DNA of 64,000 bases from Saprospiraceae bacterium (GCA_016712145.1 JADJRO010000001.1:1674001-1738000); one strand, 5' to 3'. Shown: positions 28,294 to 38,373, counted from the stretch's first letter. Numbers and translations are program-made. The notes: generated by a model not told the origin, from the letters alone.

Positions 28294-30468
28294 TTGCACA
28301 TACATAAACTGTTAGTATCCTTTTTTATTTCCCTATTTTCTGGAATTGGGGCACATCAATCCTTCCAAGCACAATGCACACCACCCACAGCAACTCAGTG
28401 CATCCTATCCGAAACGCTTTGCAGTATCGATGATTTAAATGGGTACGCATGCACTAACAATAGCAAGATTGCATCAGAATGTCTTCCAGATTATATAGGT
28501 GAGAATACAGATTGGTGGGCCTTTAACTCTAAAGGGGGTGAGGTAAGCATTAGCATTACGACTGGCTTATGTCAAAAAAATATGGGACTTGAATTTGGAA
28601 TTATGGATGATTGTCCCTGTGGCAAACACATTGCCGGTAAATACAATCCCTGTGTAGCAGCAAAATCTGTCCAAAAAATCACTGTTAATTTAACTGCCTG
28701 TAAGACCTATTATTTATGGGTAGATGGCTGTTCCGGCGATGTCTGTGATTTCACTATTAATACCAATTCACAAGTTCCACCCGATCCCTATCCTTTAGGT
28801 TATATTAATAATGATACCAGCAAGCTAATACAACCCATTTGCAGTGGCGTTTGTGGTTATGAATTTTACATACATCCGGTAAAGAATGCGTGTAATTTTA
28901 AATATCTATGGACTTTAGATGGAGATGATCTCCCCTGGAATTCGAATCAAATTAAATTGGACTTACCAAATGAGGGTGATTTTACTTTATGTGTTGAAGT
29001 AAGGGAATCTATTGGATTTAATAATCTAAATTGCAGTATATCGGGTCCGGTGTGTACTAAATTGATGGTGCATGATGCAAAACCCTTTCCATCTCCACCA
29101 AGCATTTATTGTTATGAGAACCGAAACAGCATCGTTTGTTGTAATGGGGGAAGTTATCATGTCTTAGATTTACCGGAACCTGTAGATGTATATTTTATTT
29201 CATGTGGTGAAGAACCTTATGTTGATATGCTGGGTCATTCGTGGCCTGGTTGTCGTCAAAAATTCGAAATTTACTTCCCTAAATCAACAATTCCCTATCA
29301 TTGTGATAGTTCGATTTTACTCACCACTGCAACCATAAATCGCGAGATTAGATATTGGGACATTGCTTGTACGAATGGAATTGTTCAAATCAAACCGGTC
29401 TGGGATTATAATAAAATTTGTTCTGTAGGAGAAACATTTGAATTTGACTACAATTGGTATGACCAATCGGATCCTTTGAAAAAAACCCTTTCTACAGATC
29501 TTATGTTGAACGTTAATCATTCAGGCAGTTATTGTTTAAATATTGGAACAAAAGCAGAATTGGATAACCAAAGTGCTTATTGTAATAAAAGCTATTGTTA
29601 CACAATTAATTTAGATTCCATACCAGGCAAATCAATTCTTATTGGAAAAGATAGTATTTGCGCTTCTGATAAATCCAATTATTACTTAAATAGAATGGAT
29701 ACGGCGGATATAAAACAGTATGAATGGACAATTAGTGGAACGGGAAGTATCCTTACACCCAATCCAAACACGAAAAGTTCAATAGATATTCATTGGACTT
29801 CAGGAGGTTTAAAAAATATTTGCGTTCGGTATGTTAAAAACAACATGTTATCCTGTCGGTATTGCATTCAGACTTTTGTCAAGTCAAATTCCAATGCCGG
29901 TCAAGATCAAAAAATCCTTGGATTAAAAACAAAATTAGCTGCCGATCCAAATCAATCAGGAAACTGGAAAACAATTTCCGGCACCGGACTCGCTGTTTTT
30001 GTAAATAAAAACAATCCCAACAGCAGTGTGACTGTAACAAAAAAAGGAGTCTATTTATTTGAATGGGCAACAGACAATTCAAAATGTATTGGAAAAGATA
30101 CGGTAGCAGTTGAGTTTTATACCTTGCCAAAAAGACTGAATCAAGCCACATTAGACTTATTAAAAAATCAAGATTCGGAGTTCGTTCAAAACAAACTGAA
30201 TTTTGAAATTGATTATAAAATTAAAAATCCTGTTTTAACGAATGAAGTATTCACTGTATTTACAACAGCTGAAAAACAAGTTGAGCCGATTCAGTATTCC
30301 TGGATTCAACTTGTGAATTATTCTAAATTCGATGGACTCATAAACAATTTAGAAGGTACACCAATATTTGAAATACAATCACCTCCATTTCCAGGAATTT
30401 ATTTATTAAATCTTTATAATACACGTTTTCAGAAAACACTTAAAGTAATTGTTTTAGATAACCGTTAA
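28294..30468 (+). CDS. Secreted cysteine-rich protein with PKD/Ig-like modules (paralogue 2)
   Basis: 724-residue paralogue of the gene 60 bases upstream. It shares CTPPTATQCILSE, LCSIDDLNGYACTN, CKTYYLWVDGCSGDVCDF, YLWTLDGDDLPWNSNQ, and the late module LGLKTKLA..GNWKTISGTG. The signal peptide (LLVSFFISLFSGIGAH..FQA-Q) begins at an unusual TTG at 28294: the only in-frame codons before it, back to a stop at 28279-28281, are ATA and AAA. Either TTG is used or an ATG has been lost. The end (GIYLLNLYNTRFQKTLKVIV) again resembles the tail of a sorting domain. Tandem duplication is the simplest origin; divergence is substantial outside the motifs. Confidence 0.78.
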   Translation: MHIHKLLVSFFISLFSGIGAHQSFQAQCTPPTATQCILSETLCSIDDLNGYACTNNSKIASECLPDYIGENTDWWAFNSKGGEVSISITTGLCQKNMGLEFGIMDDCPCGKHIAGKYNPCVAAKSVQKITVNLTACKTYYLWVDGCSGDVCDFTINTNSQVPPDPYPLGYINNDTSKLIQPICSGVCGYEFYIHPVKNACNFKYLWTLDGDDLPWNSNQIKLDLPNEGDFTLCVEVRESIGFNNLNCSISGPVCTKLMVHDAKPFPSPPSIYCYENRNSIVCCNGGSYHVLDLPEPVDVYFISCGEEPYVDMLGHSWPGCRQKFEIYFPKSTIPYHCDSSILLTTATINREIRYWDIACTNGIVQIKPVWDYNKICSVGETFEFDYNWYDQSDPLKKTLSTDLMLNVNHSGSYCLNIGTKAELDNQSAYCNKSYCYTINLDSIPGKSILIGKDSICASDKSNYYLNRMDTADIKQYEWTISGTGSILTPNPNTKSSIDIHWTSGGLKNICVRYVKNNMLSCRYCIQTFVKSNSNAGQDQKILGLKTKLAADPNQSGNWKTISGTGLAVFVNKNNPNSSVTVTKKGVYLFEWATDNSKCIGKDTVAVEFYTLPKRLNQATLDLLKNQDSEFVQNKLNFEIDYKIKNPVLTNEVFTVFTTAEKQVEPIQYSWIQLVNYSKFDGLINNLEGTPIFEIQSPPFPGIYLLNLYNTRFQKTLKVIVLDNR

Positions 30469-30614
30469 ACAGCTATCTACTTCTTTAATATAAAAGCATG
30501 CAAGCTTAGAGTCATGCATTCAAACAATTTCTCTCAATTTAAAATTCATTCAATTCCATTCTGATTACAATCATTATGTAATTAGCAATTCTCCCTCTAT
30601 CTTAGAGTAATTAA

Positions 30615-31511
30615 ATGAAAGCCATGAAACCACTTATACTCCTTTACTACTTCGTTGTGTTACTACTTATTGGATTTAGTACAACCTGCCATTCTCAAAC
30701 TTCCGGGTCCAAGGACAGTATTTGGGTAATTGAAACGACTGATGGAAATACTTATATTGGAACTGTTTCTACTTTTAATACAGATCCAATTGAGATCAAT
30801 ACAAAAATTGGAATCCTCAAGATTCCAAAAAATACCATTCGATCCATAACGCATCCAGAAAAATATCAATTGGTACATGGTGAATACTGGCCTGAAAATC
30901 CCCACTCCACTCGACATTTCTGGGGACCCAGTTCGTATGGTTTGCGAAAAGGAGAAGGCTATTATCAAAATTCCTGGATCTTTTTTAATCAAGTGAGTTA
31001 TGGTTTTTCTGATCATTTTACTCTGGGTGTTGGGATTATCCCCTTGTTTATTTTTGGAGGCGTTGCAGAAACTCCTTTATGGCTTACTCCTAAGTTTAAT
31101 TTTAATTATAAAAATGGAAAAGGCGCTTACGGTGTTGGAACCATTGTTTTTGGAGTGCTCGGAGCTTCATCAGAATTTGCAGGAATTCTTTATGGAACGA
31201 ATACCTTTGGTACTCGTGATAAACAATTGACACTCGGTTTAGGATATGGCTATTCATCCAACGGGGGCATTACCAGCACGCCTACAGTTTCATTAAGTGC
31301 AATGATCCGAACTTCAAAAAAATGGGCCCTACTTACTGAGAATTATTTACTTGCTGTAGGTGATTCTGATTCATTTGGCTTTATCAGTGGTGGCGCCCGC
31401 TATATGGGTCGTAAACTGGCTATAGATTTTGGAGGATTTATTCCAGTAACCAGTGAAATCGAACGTCTTTTTGTGCTTCCATGGTTGGGTATTACTGTAC
31501 CGTTTAAGTGA
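30615..31511 (+). CDS. Predicted outer-membrane beta-barrel protein with N-terminal beta-rich domain
   Basis: 298-residue protein with a signal peptide (about residues 1-27, ending CHS-Q; an alternative ATG lies at codon 4). Residues about 35-80 look like a small beta domain (SIWVIETTDGNTYIGTVSTF and GILKIPKNTIRSI), as found in Bacteroidota proteins with an SH3-like start. From about residue 105 onward there are alternating amphipathic strands rich in Gly, Phe, Tyr and Leu, ending in an aromatic C terminus (LGITVPFK). This fits an outer-membrane barrel of unknown function. It is on the same strand as the cysteine-rich pair but 146 bases away. Confidence 0.7.
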   Translation: MKAMKPLILLYYFVVLLLIGFSTTCHSQTSGSKDSIWVIETTDGNTYIGTVSTFNTDPIEINTKIGILKIPKNTIRSITHPEKYQLVHGEYWPENPHSTRHFWGPSSYGLRKGEGYYQNSWIFFNQVSYGFSDHFTLGVGIIPLFIFGGVAETPLWLTPKFNFNYKNGKGAYGVGTIVFGVLGASSEFAGILYGTNTFGTRDKQLTLGLGYGYSSNGGITSTPTVSLSAMIRTSKKWALLTENYLLAVGDSDSFGFISGGARYMGRKLAIDFGGFIPVTSEIERLFVLPWLGITVPFK

Positions 31512-31600
31512 TGATAGAATTATAAACAGATTTAAAATTGATATTTGTATTAAATAAAAATCAATTCAAAAGTAAAAGCATATCTGAAGGTCTGATCATA

Positions 31601-33004
31601 CTATACATGAATAGCACCCAAGCCACTCGCATCCAGGGCTGCTTCCTTTAATGCTTCCGTAAAGGTTGGATGTGGATGACACATTCTGGCTAAATCTTCA
31701 GCACTGGCCCGATAGGTCATTGCGGCAACAGCTTCCATGATTAAATCTGCAGCGCGTGCACCTACCATGTGTACTCCTAAAATTTCATCGGTTGTTTTAT
31801 CAGCCAATATTTTAACCAGGCCATCTAAATCCATACTAGCGCGGGCTCTACCAAGTGCTTTGAATGGAAATTTTCCTATTTTATACGCCCGATTTTTTTC
31901 TATTAATTGCTCTTCTGTAAATCCAACGCCAGCCATTTCAGGCCAGGTATAAACAACACCTGGAATCAAATGAGAATCTATATGTGGTTTTTGTCCAGCT
32001 AAAAACTCTGCAACAAAAACACCTTCCTCCTCTGCTTTATGTGCAAGCATGGGTCCATAAATTACATCCCCAATTGCAAAAATATTAGCATGTGTGGTTT
32101 GCAAATTTTTGTCTACAACAATTTTGTTTTTCTCATCGGTTTGCACACCAATGTGATCTAAATTCAAGCCATCGGTATATGCACGACGTCCGATCGCAAT
32201 TAAACAATAATCAGATTCAATTTCAGAAGTATCCTTTTGATCCTTCGATTGGTGTGAAAGTTTTACCTTATTAGATTTTTTATTATAATCTAGCTTGCTT
32301 ACACTTCGATTCAAATGAAATGTAATTCCGGTTTTACTCAAAGATTTTTGCAGCTCTTTGGCACAATCTAAATCCATACCCGGTAAAATTCGATCCATGT
32401 ATTCAACGATTGTAACCTGGGTTCCCAATCTGGCATATACAGATCCCAATTCCAAACCGATCACACCAGCACCTATCACGGTCATGCTCTCTGGTAAGGT
32501 TGTTATGTTTAATGCCTCCGTTGAACTAATGATCCGGTTTTTATCGTAATTAAATTTGGCCGGTACCTGAGGCTTTGACCCAGTTGCAATAATGCATTTA
32601 TCAAATGAAATCAATTGAGTGGTTCCATCCTGTTTCAAAACCTTAATTGAGGAAGCATTTTCAAATGAAGCAACTCCATGGATTACTTCAATTTTATTTT
32701 TATTCATTAAAAACGAAATGCCTTTTACATTTTGAGATACTACATCGTTTTTTCTTTGAATGAATTGTTGTAAATCAATTTTTAAATTTTCAAATTGGAT
32801 CCCATGCACTTTAAAATTTTTGCGAGCCTGGTAATAATGTTCACTGCTATCCAACAAGGCCTTAGATGGGATACAACCAACATTTAAACAGGTACCTCCC
32901 AAGGTATCATACTTTTCTATTAATTTGACCTGCATCCCCAATTGGGCACAACGTATAGCGGCTACATATCCACCCGGACCCGATCCGATGATCACGACAT
33001 TCAT
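31601..33004 (-). CDS. lpdA: Dihydrolipoyl dehydrogenase
   Basis: E3 flavoprotein of 2-oxoacid dehydrogenase complexes (and possibly glycine cleavage): reoxidises dihydrolipoamide using NAD+. The 467 residues have the family layout. FAD-binding GSGPGGYVAA is at 7-16, the redox-active disulfide C39/C44 lies in GGTCLNVGCIPSKALL, the NAD-binding GAGVIGLELGSVYARLG motif is central, the second FAD contact is ANIFAIGDVI, and the C-terminal HPHPTFTEALKEA supplies the catalytic His-Glu pair. It lies 29 bases after ricT, so it is probably the last gene of a holB-ricT-lpdA transcript. No E1 or E2 gene is present nearby. Confidence 0.95.
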   Translation of the reverse strand: MNVVIIGSGPGGYVAAIRCAQLGMQVKLIEKYDTLGGTCLNVGCIPSKALLDSSEHYYQARKNFKVHGIQFENLKIDLQQFIQRKNDVVSQNVKGISFLMNKNKIEVIHGVASFENASSIKVLKQDGTTQLISFDKCIIATGSKPQVPAKFNYDKNRIISSTEALNITTLPESMTVIGAGVIGLELGSVYARLGTQVTIVEYMDRILPGMDLDCAKELQKSLSKTGITFHLNRSVSKLDYNKKSNKVKLSHQSKDQKDTSEIESDYCLIAIGRRAYTDGLNLDHIGVQTDEKNKIVVDKNLQTTHANIFAIGDVIYGPMLAHKAEEEGVFVAEFLAGQKPHIDSHLIPGVVYTWPEMAGVGFTEEQLIEKNRAYKIGKFPFKALGRARASMDLDGLVKILADKTTDEILGVHMVGARAADLIMEAVAAMTYRASAEDLARMCHPHPTFTEALKEAALDASGLGAIHV

Positions 33005-33033
33005 ATTAAAATATTTACAGTATAAAAAAGAAA

Positions 33034-34194
33034 CTACTTCGCAGATGGATTGTTCTTATCGAACGGTCTTTTTCTGAATTTTTTCTTCTTTTTCTTTTTA
33101 TTATCTGGCAATTCAATTTCACCAGTCACATCCACATATTCATTTTCTACTTTTTTAGCAGCTTCACTCGTATCTTCCTTTGCAATAATTTCATCCGGAC
33201 GCTGTCCTTTATCATTCATGGATTTTATTTCACGAACATATTCCGGGGTCAAAGGCATTACCATGGAGCGACCTTTCTCAGGTTCATAGGCATAGTATAA
33301 TACGCCTCTGAAAATATCAACTTTCACCAGGCTGGCTTTACCCTTCATGGAATACAATTCGTCTACATTTGATGGATACTTGTCTAACTCATCTACATAC
33401 AAATCCAATTCATAATTTAAACAACATTTCAATCTTCCACATTGACCTGTTAATTTAGATTGATTGATTGCAATATTCTGATAACGTGCTGCATTCGTAT
33501 TGACTGTTTTGAAATCAGAAAGCCAGGTTGAACAACATAATTCCCGACCGCAGGACCCGATCCCTCCGATTCGTGCGGATTCTTGTCGCGCACCGATCTG
33601 CCACATTTCAATCTTGGTTCTAAATTCTTTTGCATACGATCGAACCAATTCACGAAAATCTACCCGACCGTCTGCGGTATAATAAAAAGTGGATTTTTTT
33701 AAATCAGCCTGTACTTCAACATCTCCAATTTTCATATCCAATTTGAGATTTCTTGAAATTACACGCGCTTTGACTAAAAAAGTACGCTCGAGTGCTCGTG
33801 CTTCTTCCATACGTTCAATATCCCTTTGATTTGCACGTCTTAGTATATCAAACGTAATCCGGTTTTCCTGAAAATTTTTCTTACGCATTTGAAGTTTTAC
33901 CAAGTCGCCCATCAAACTGACGCGCCCAACATCATAGCCACCGTATCCGGTATCTACAACTACCAGGTCGCCTGTAGTAAAGCGTTGAAAATCCGGAATC
34001 CTATAAAATGTTTTACGCGAACCATTTTTAAAACTTACTTCTGCTAATTTTACTTCCTGTGGATCTTCTAAATCCAATACAGTCAACCAATCATAGGTAT
34101 TCATTTTATTACATCCACCACTGGCGCAATGGCCCTTATCCCCACAACCGGTAGGCATTCCATTTTTCTGCGTGCCGCAACTCGTACATCCCAT
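33034..34194 (-). CDS. ricT: PSP1 domain protein, RicT-like iron-sulfur complex subunit
   Basis: 386-residue PSP1-family protein; RicT homologues in Bacillus form an Fe-S containing complex affecting RNA maturation, but the role in Bacteroidota is not settled. The N terminus is cysteine-rich (MGCTSCGTQ..GCGDKGHCASGGC), and the core carries the PSP1 signature with RIGGIGSCGRELCCSTWL and LTGQCGRLKCCLNYE, whose Cys residues likely bind a cluster. A low-complexity Lys-rich tail follows (DNKKKKKKKFRKR). It sits 12 bases after holB, the usual Bacteroidota neighbour. The gldH gene often found next to it in gliding relatives is absent; lpdA follows. Confidence 0.88.
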   Translation of the reverse strand: MGCTSCGTQKNGMPTGCGDKGHCASGGCNKMNTYDWLTVLDLEDPQEVKLAEVSFKNGSRKTFYRIPDFQRFTTGDLVVVDTGYGGYDVGRVSLMGDLVKLQMRKKNFQENRITFDILRRANQRDIERMEEARALERTFLVKARVISRNLKLDMKIGDVEVQADLKKSTFYYTADGRVDFRELVRSYAKEFRTKIEMWQIGARQESARIGGIGSCGRELCCSTWLSDFKTVNTNAARYQNIAINQSKLTGQCGRLKCCLNYELDLYVDELDKYPSNVDELYSMKGKASLVKVDIFRGVLYYAYEPEKGRSMVMPLTPEYVREIKSMNDKGQRPDEIIAKEDTSEAAKKVENEYVDVTGEIELPDNKKKKKKKFRKRPFDKNNPSAK

Positions 34195-34206
34195 AATAAT
34201 TAGTAT

Positions 34207-35370
34207 TTAATTCAAGGGTTTATTTTTTCTTAAAATGTGTGAAAGTTTGATGCTAAAATTTGTCATCATCAATTTTACATTTGCATTTCGCTGTAAATAC
34301 AATAAAGTATCATTAAGTAAATCATCCCAATGTTCAATTTGAGAAACACTCAAAGAATTTGAAAGTTTGTTTGCATATTGCAACACGGGATTGTTTTGAA
34401 ATTCCTGGTCTGGATTTAATTTAAATTTCTCCCGGATCACCAGAGATAAAAATTGCTGAATCCATTGCAGAAAGTTTTTCTGTTCTTCTTTGTTTAAGCC
34501 TGCAAATTGTTCGACCCATTCCGTTAATTCGATGGCATTATAAGTAAACGCACTTTGCAATAATTTTCGTAGATATTCAACAGATGGATTGTTTTGATTT
34601 TCTAAAACATTCAAGGTCTGCTGCATATTGCCATTTCCGGCTAACCATGCTGAAACCAACTCATCTTGCTTGTATGAAGGTTCTTTGGTTGAAAGGGTCT
34701 GAATTGCATCATCCATTTGGATTGCATTCATTCTAAAGATCTGCGCTCTCGACAATACGGTTGGTAAGATTAACTCTTGATTCTCTGAAGCTAAAATAAT
34801 AAAGACGTGATCCGGTGGTTCTTCAAAAAATTTTAATAATCTGTTTGAGTCTCTTCCCAGATATTCAGGAAGCCAAACAATTAATACTGAATTTTCAGAT
34901 TCAAAAGGTTTTAAGGAAAGCGTATTTAATACATTTGAAATTTCAGTTACAGATATATTAGCATTTTTACTGTCGCCTTCCAAATATGAAAACCACTGGG
35001 ATATTCCCATAAAGGGTTTTTCCTGGATTGCGGATCGCCATTCTTTATAATGTTGTTGACACGTTTCTTTTGGACTGTTGAGTGGAAATGAAAAATGCAA
35101 ATCCGGATGAATCAGTTTGCTAACTTTATAACAAGCATCACAGGTTCCGCAAGGCTTTTCATCTGAAATACATAAAATGGATTGAGCCACAGAGAGTGCT
35201 AGTAAAAGTTGACCATTGCCAGGTCTTCCCAACAACAAACTAAAATGCGGAAAACGATTTTGTTGAATGGACCGGTTGAGCTTCTCAAACAAGTGATGCT
35301 GAGAAACCAGTTGGTCGGACCACCGGTCCTGCTTTACATTCAAAATCATATCTTCTTTACCAAAAAGCAT
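34207..35370 (-). CDS. holB: DNA polymerase III subunit delta'
   Basis: Clamp-loader subunit that, with gamma/tau and delta, loads the sliding clamp. The 387-residue protein has the degenerate P-loop GRPGNGQ, the zinc-binding CISDEKPCGTCDACYKV block typical of this family, the ILASENQELILPTVLSRAQIF sensor region and a helical C-terminal collar domain. As expected for delta', the Walker A Lys-Thr pair is missing. Two start codons are possible (35370 and 35349). A TAnnTTTG box lies 16 bases before 35370. It heads the cluster with ricT and lpdA. Confidence 0.9.
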   Translation of the reverse strand: MLFGKEDMILNVKQDRWSDQLVSQHHLFEKLNRSIQQNRFPHFSLLLGRPGNGQLLLALSVAQSILCISDEKPCGTCDACYKVSKLIHPDLHFSFPLNSPKETCQQHYKEWRSAIQEKPFMGISQWFSYLEGDSKNANISVTEISNVLNTLSLKPFESENSVLIVWLPEYLGRDSNRLLKFFEEPPDHVFIILASENQELILPTVLSRAQIFRMNAIQMDDAIQTLSTKEPSYKQDELVSAWLAGNGNMQQTLNVLENQNNPSVEYLRKLLQSAFTYNAIELTEWVEQFAGLNKEEQKNFLQWIQQFLSLVIREKFKLNPDQEFQNNPVLQYANKLSNSLSVSQIEHWDDLLNDTLLYLQRNANVKLMMTNFSIKLSHILRKNKPLN

Positions 35371-35386
35371 GCTAATACCTAATTCA

Positions 35387-35394
35387 CAAAATTA
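35387..35394 (-). promoter_or_regulatory. Candidate -7 box TAATTTTG of the holB-ricT-lpdA cluster
   Basis: Minus-strand TAnnTTTG match ending 16 bases before the holB ATG, a spacing also seen before nuoA and metG in this window. No TTG at -33 is evident. Confidence 0.4.
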
Positions 35395-35549
35395 GGAAAA
35401 AATAAATTTAATTAATAAATTGATTTATAGTTATTTATATATTAAATAATATAATATTATCATAGATATTGATCTAAGATTCAAGCCATTACATCGTGGC
35501 ATGGGTAATTAAAACCCCACTACATTCAAATTTTAAAAAATGCCTCCCT

Positions 35550-36908
35550 TTATTTTAGCAGTCCTATCAATACAGACGGAAGCAAACCGGCTACCAGGGT
35601 AATGATTGTAAATACATATAAAAGTCCCCTATAATAGATCGAAACAGACCATGGTTGGTCCGAACTTTTGCTGTAAATAGCGTTAATCACTTTATAATAA
35701 TAATACATTGAAACTACAGCACTGATTACTGCAACCATAGCAAGAGCTGTAAAATTATTTTGAATTGATTGACTGAGTATAAATATTTTAGCCATAAAAC
35801 CAGCAGTCAAAGGACCTCCAGCCAAAGAAATTAATGATATGCTTAAAACGAGTGCCAATCCCGGATTGCTTTTTGATAAACCAGCAAATGAATCCAAACT
35901 GTCAGAGCCACTTTGCGCTTCTACAAAATGAATCACGATAAATCCAACAAGTGAAGCAGATGCATAAGCAATAAAATAAAACAACATGGTCCAATCCACA
36001 TAAGCGCTTTGATATAAAAATCCCATTAATATAAAACCAGATTGAACGATTCCAGAATACGCAAACAATCGTTTCACACTATCTTGTGTAACGGCCAAGA
36101 TATTTCCAAGTATTAACGTGGCTAATATCAGTAATACAAAATACCAATTGATCCATTCTGGCAATACAGCGTGATTCAATTGCACCAATCTATAAAAAGC
36201 GCCGATGGCAGCAATTTTAACGAGGGTTGCCATAGAGGCTGTAAATAAAGTAGGCGTTCCCTGGTAAACATCGGGTGCCCAAAAATGAAATGGAACCAAA
36301 GCAACTTTTAATGCAAATGCCGTAAACAAAAATATGAATCCAAAACTCATCATACTTGTTGCAACTCCACTGGTCTGGATCATTGAAAGTGAACCACTTT
36401 CAGCATAAATCCAACCAATACCAAACAGCATGATTGCACTGGTAAACGATCCGGTGATAAAATATTTTAACGATGCTTCATTAGAGAGAATACTCCTTCG
36501 ATTTGCACCTGCTAATACATACATGCTGATGGAAAGAATTTCAACCCCAAGAAATAAACTCATATAATTTAAGGCACTGACCATTAAGATCGATCCTAGA
36601 ATTGCAAATAAATAAATGCCTAAAAAATCAGAAAGCTCTTCCTGGCCCCGATTTTTAAATAAATTAAAAAATGGCAATAAACCCAATGCAGCAAACATCA
36701 ATATCAATGAAATTTTTCTAGAAAGTCCATCGACTTGGACCATGTCTGCCAGATAATGATTCCAGAAGGTTTGTTGTGAACTCAATGAAAAAATAGCAGC
36801 AGAAATTGCAATGATGGCAACCGGCAATAGTACATTCCGCATTCCGCTAAATCCTAAGAAAAGAATCAGCAATCCGGCGAGGGTTAATATGATTAATGCA
36901 AGCATCAT
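35550..36908 (-). CDS. nuoN: NADH-quinone oxidoreductase subunit N
   Basis: Antiporter-like proton-pumping subunit of complex I in the inner membrane. The 452 residues form about 14 transmembrane helices. The conserved loop KVALVPFHFWAPDVYQGTPT carries the Lys and the Trp-Ala-Pro-Asp motif typical of NuoN, and GSDSLDSFAGLSKSNP is the second conserved loop. It is the last gene of the nuo operon, 7 bases after nuoM. The 180-base gap downstream, before holB, is AT-rich and shows no clear terminator. Confidence 0.95.
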   Translation of the reverse strand: MMLALIILTLAGLLILFLGFSGMRNVLLPVAIIAISAAIFSLSSQQTFWNHYLADMVQVDGLSRKISLILMFAALGLLPFFNLFKNRGQEELSDFLGIYLFAILGSILMVSALNYMSLFLGVEILSISMYVLAGANRRSILSNEASLKYFITGSFTSAIMLFGIGWIYAESGSLSMIQTSGVATSMMSFGFIFLFTAFALKVALVPFHFWAPDVYQGTPTLFTASMATLVKIAAIGAFYRLVQLNHAVLPEWINWYFVLLILATLILGNILAVTQDSVKRLFAYSGIVQSGFILMGFLYQSAYVDWTMLFYFIAYASASLVGFIVIHFVEAQSGSDSLDSFAGLSKSNPGLALVLSISLISLAGGPLTAGFMAKIFILSQSIQNNFTALAMVAVISAVVSMYYYYKVINAIYSKSSDQPWSVSIYYRGLLYVFTIITLVAGLLPSVLIGLLK

Positions 36909-36915
36909 AGATTCA

Positions 36916-38370
36916 TCAATTATCTGGAATGAAGTTCATGTATTTATAAGCAAACTGTCCAAAACCAATCCAGTCTGCAGGAAATAATCCTAGTATAAGA
37001 ATTAACATAACAAGGATCAGAAAAATATAGTCTTCTGAGAGACTTAATTTTTGGAAACCTATAATATTAGAGGAAGGAATTCCAAACATCGTTTTTTGAT
37101 ACCAACGCAACATGTAAGCAGCTCCAAATATTAAAGTCAATGCTGCGACCAAGCCAATATAAAATTTAAATTCCACCAATGCCCATATTAAATAAAACTC
37201 ACCAATAAAACCGCAGGTAAGTGGCAAGCCTACAGCCGAAAGTAAAATGATGAAAAAATAAACTGCAAAACGAGGATTATTTCTGGCAATTCCAGAAAAG
37301 GAATCCACGCTATGTTCATTGGTACGTCGAATCATCACATCCGCAACAAATATTAAACCTGCTACAGCAAGACCATGAGCCAACATGGCAAACATTGCAC
37401 CCTGCATTCCTATATTTGTCAAAGTCATGGTGCCAGCAGCCATTAATCCGATATGTGATAAGGAGGAATATGCAATGAGTCGAATGATATCTTTTTGCCG
37501 CCATGCCACGATTGCGCCATAAACGACTCCGATCACACACAACAGGGTTATGTAATTAAACCAATCATACACAACCTGAATAAAGAAGAAATTAAATCGA
37601 ACAAATCCATAAATGCCCATTTTGGATAAGAGGGCAGCCAATATCATTAATGTAGGGCGATCTGCTTGTGAATACAAATCCGCTTGCCAGGTATGAAATG
37701 GAAAGAGGGGTGCTTTAATTGCAAAAGCGATAAAAAATGCTGCAAACAACCAATATTGATATTTCAATGAAAGTTTGTATTGATAAAAATCAGCCCAACT
37801 ATCCAATCGCAATTGAGGAAACATATTGGACTGATAAAACAAGATTGCTAATAGCATAAGCAAACCTCCAAATACCGTATATATAAAAAATTTGAAGACA
37901 GCCTGTTTTCGTTTTGGCCCACCAAAATTGAGAATTAAAAAATAAACCGGAATCAGCGTTGCTTCAAAAAAGATTAAAAACGTCATTGGATTTTGGGCGC
38001 TAAAAAAAGCATTTAAAAACGTATGTGTCAGGCCTATCAATCCATAATAACTTGCGGTCCGGTCATTCCCCTTTACCATCGTTGCCAATACTGCTAAACA
38101 CACTACGATTTGTGTTAGCATCAAAACCAATAAATTGGCAGCATCCATTCCAAAACTCAATGAAGCACGGATGGAAGGAATCCAATCGTAATAAAATCCA
38201 AAAGCAACGTAATTTGTTTTTACATTATAAGCACTTAATAGCAATAAAAAATAAAATAAGCTTCCAACAGATGAAATCAAAGCAATTATGGAAGACCATT
38301 TCTTTCCGGATACAAAACTCAGTAAGGAAAAAATGAATGGAATTAATATAAGGACTCCTGATGAATTCAT
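36916..38370 (-). CDS. nuoM: NADH-quinone oxidoreductase subunit M
   Basis: Antiporter-like proton-translocating subunit of complex I. The 484-residue protein is about 14 transmembrane helices. The essential Glu of TM5 is in FLIFFEATLIPVYFLI, and AIKAPLFPFHTWQADLYSQADRP is the conserved discontinuous-helix loop. The second half shows IRLIAYSSLSHIG and ALPLTCGF-type helices. It starts 3 bases after nuoL ends, which indicates tight coupling. Confidence 0.96.
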   Translation of the reverse strand: MNSSGVLILIPFIFSLLSFVSGKKWSSIIALISSVGSLFYFLLLLSAYNVKTNYVAFGFYYDWIPSIRASLSFGMDAANLLVLMLTQIVVCLAVLATMVKGNDRTASYYGLIGLTHTFLNAFFSAQNPMTFLIFFEATLIPVYFLILNFGGPKRKQAVFKFFIYTVFGGLLMLLAILFYQSNMFPQLRLDSWADFYQYKLSLKYQYWLFAAFFIAFAIKAPLFPFHTWQADLYSQADRPTLMILAALLSKMGIYGFVRFNFFFIQVVYDWFNYITLLCVIGVVYGAIVAWRQKDIIRLIAYSSLSHIGLMAAGTMTLTNIGMQGAMFAMLAHGLAVAGLIFVADVMIRRTNEHSVDSFSGIARNNPRFAVYFFIILLSAVGLPLTCGFIGEFYLIWALVEFKFYIGLVAALTLIFGAAYMLRWYQKTMFGIPSSNIIGFQKLSLSEDYIFLILVMLILILGLFPADWIGFGQFAYKYMNFIPDN

Positions 38371-38373
38371 AGC

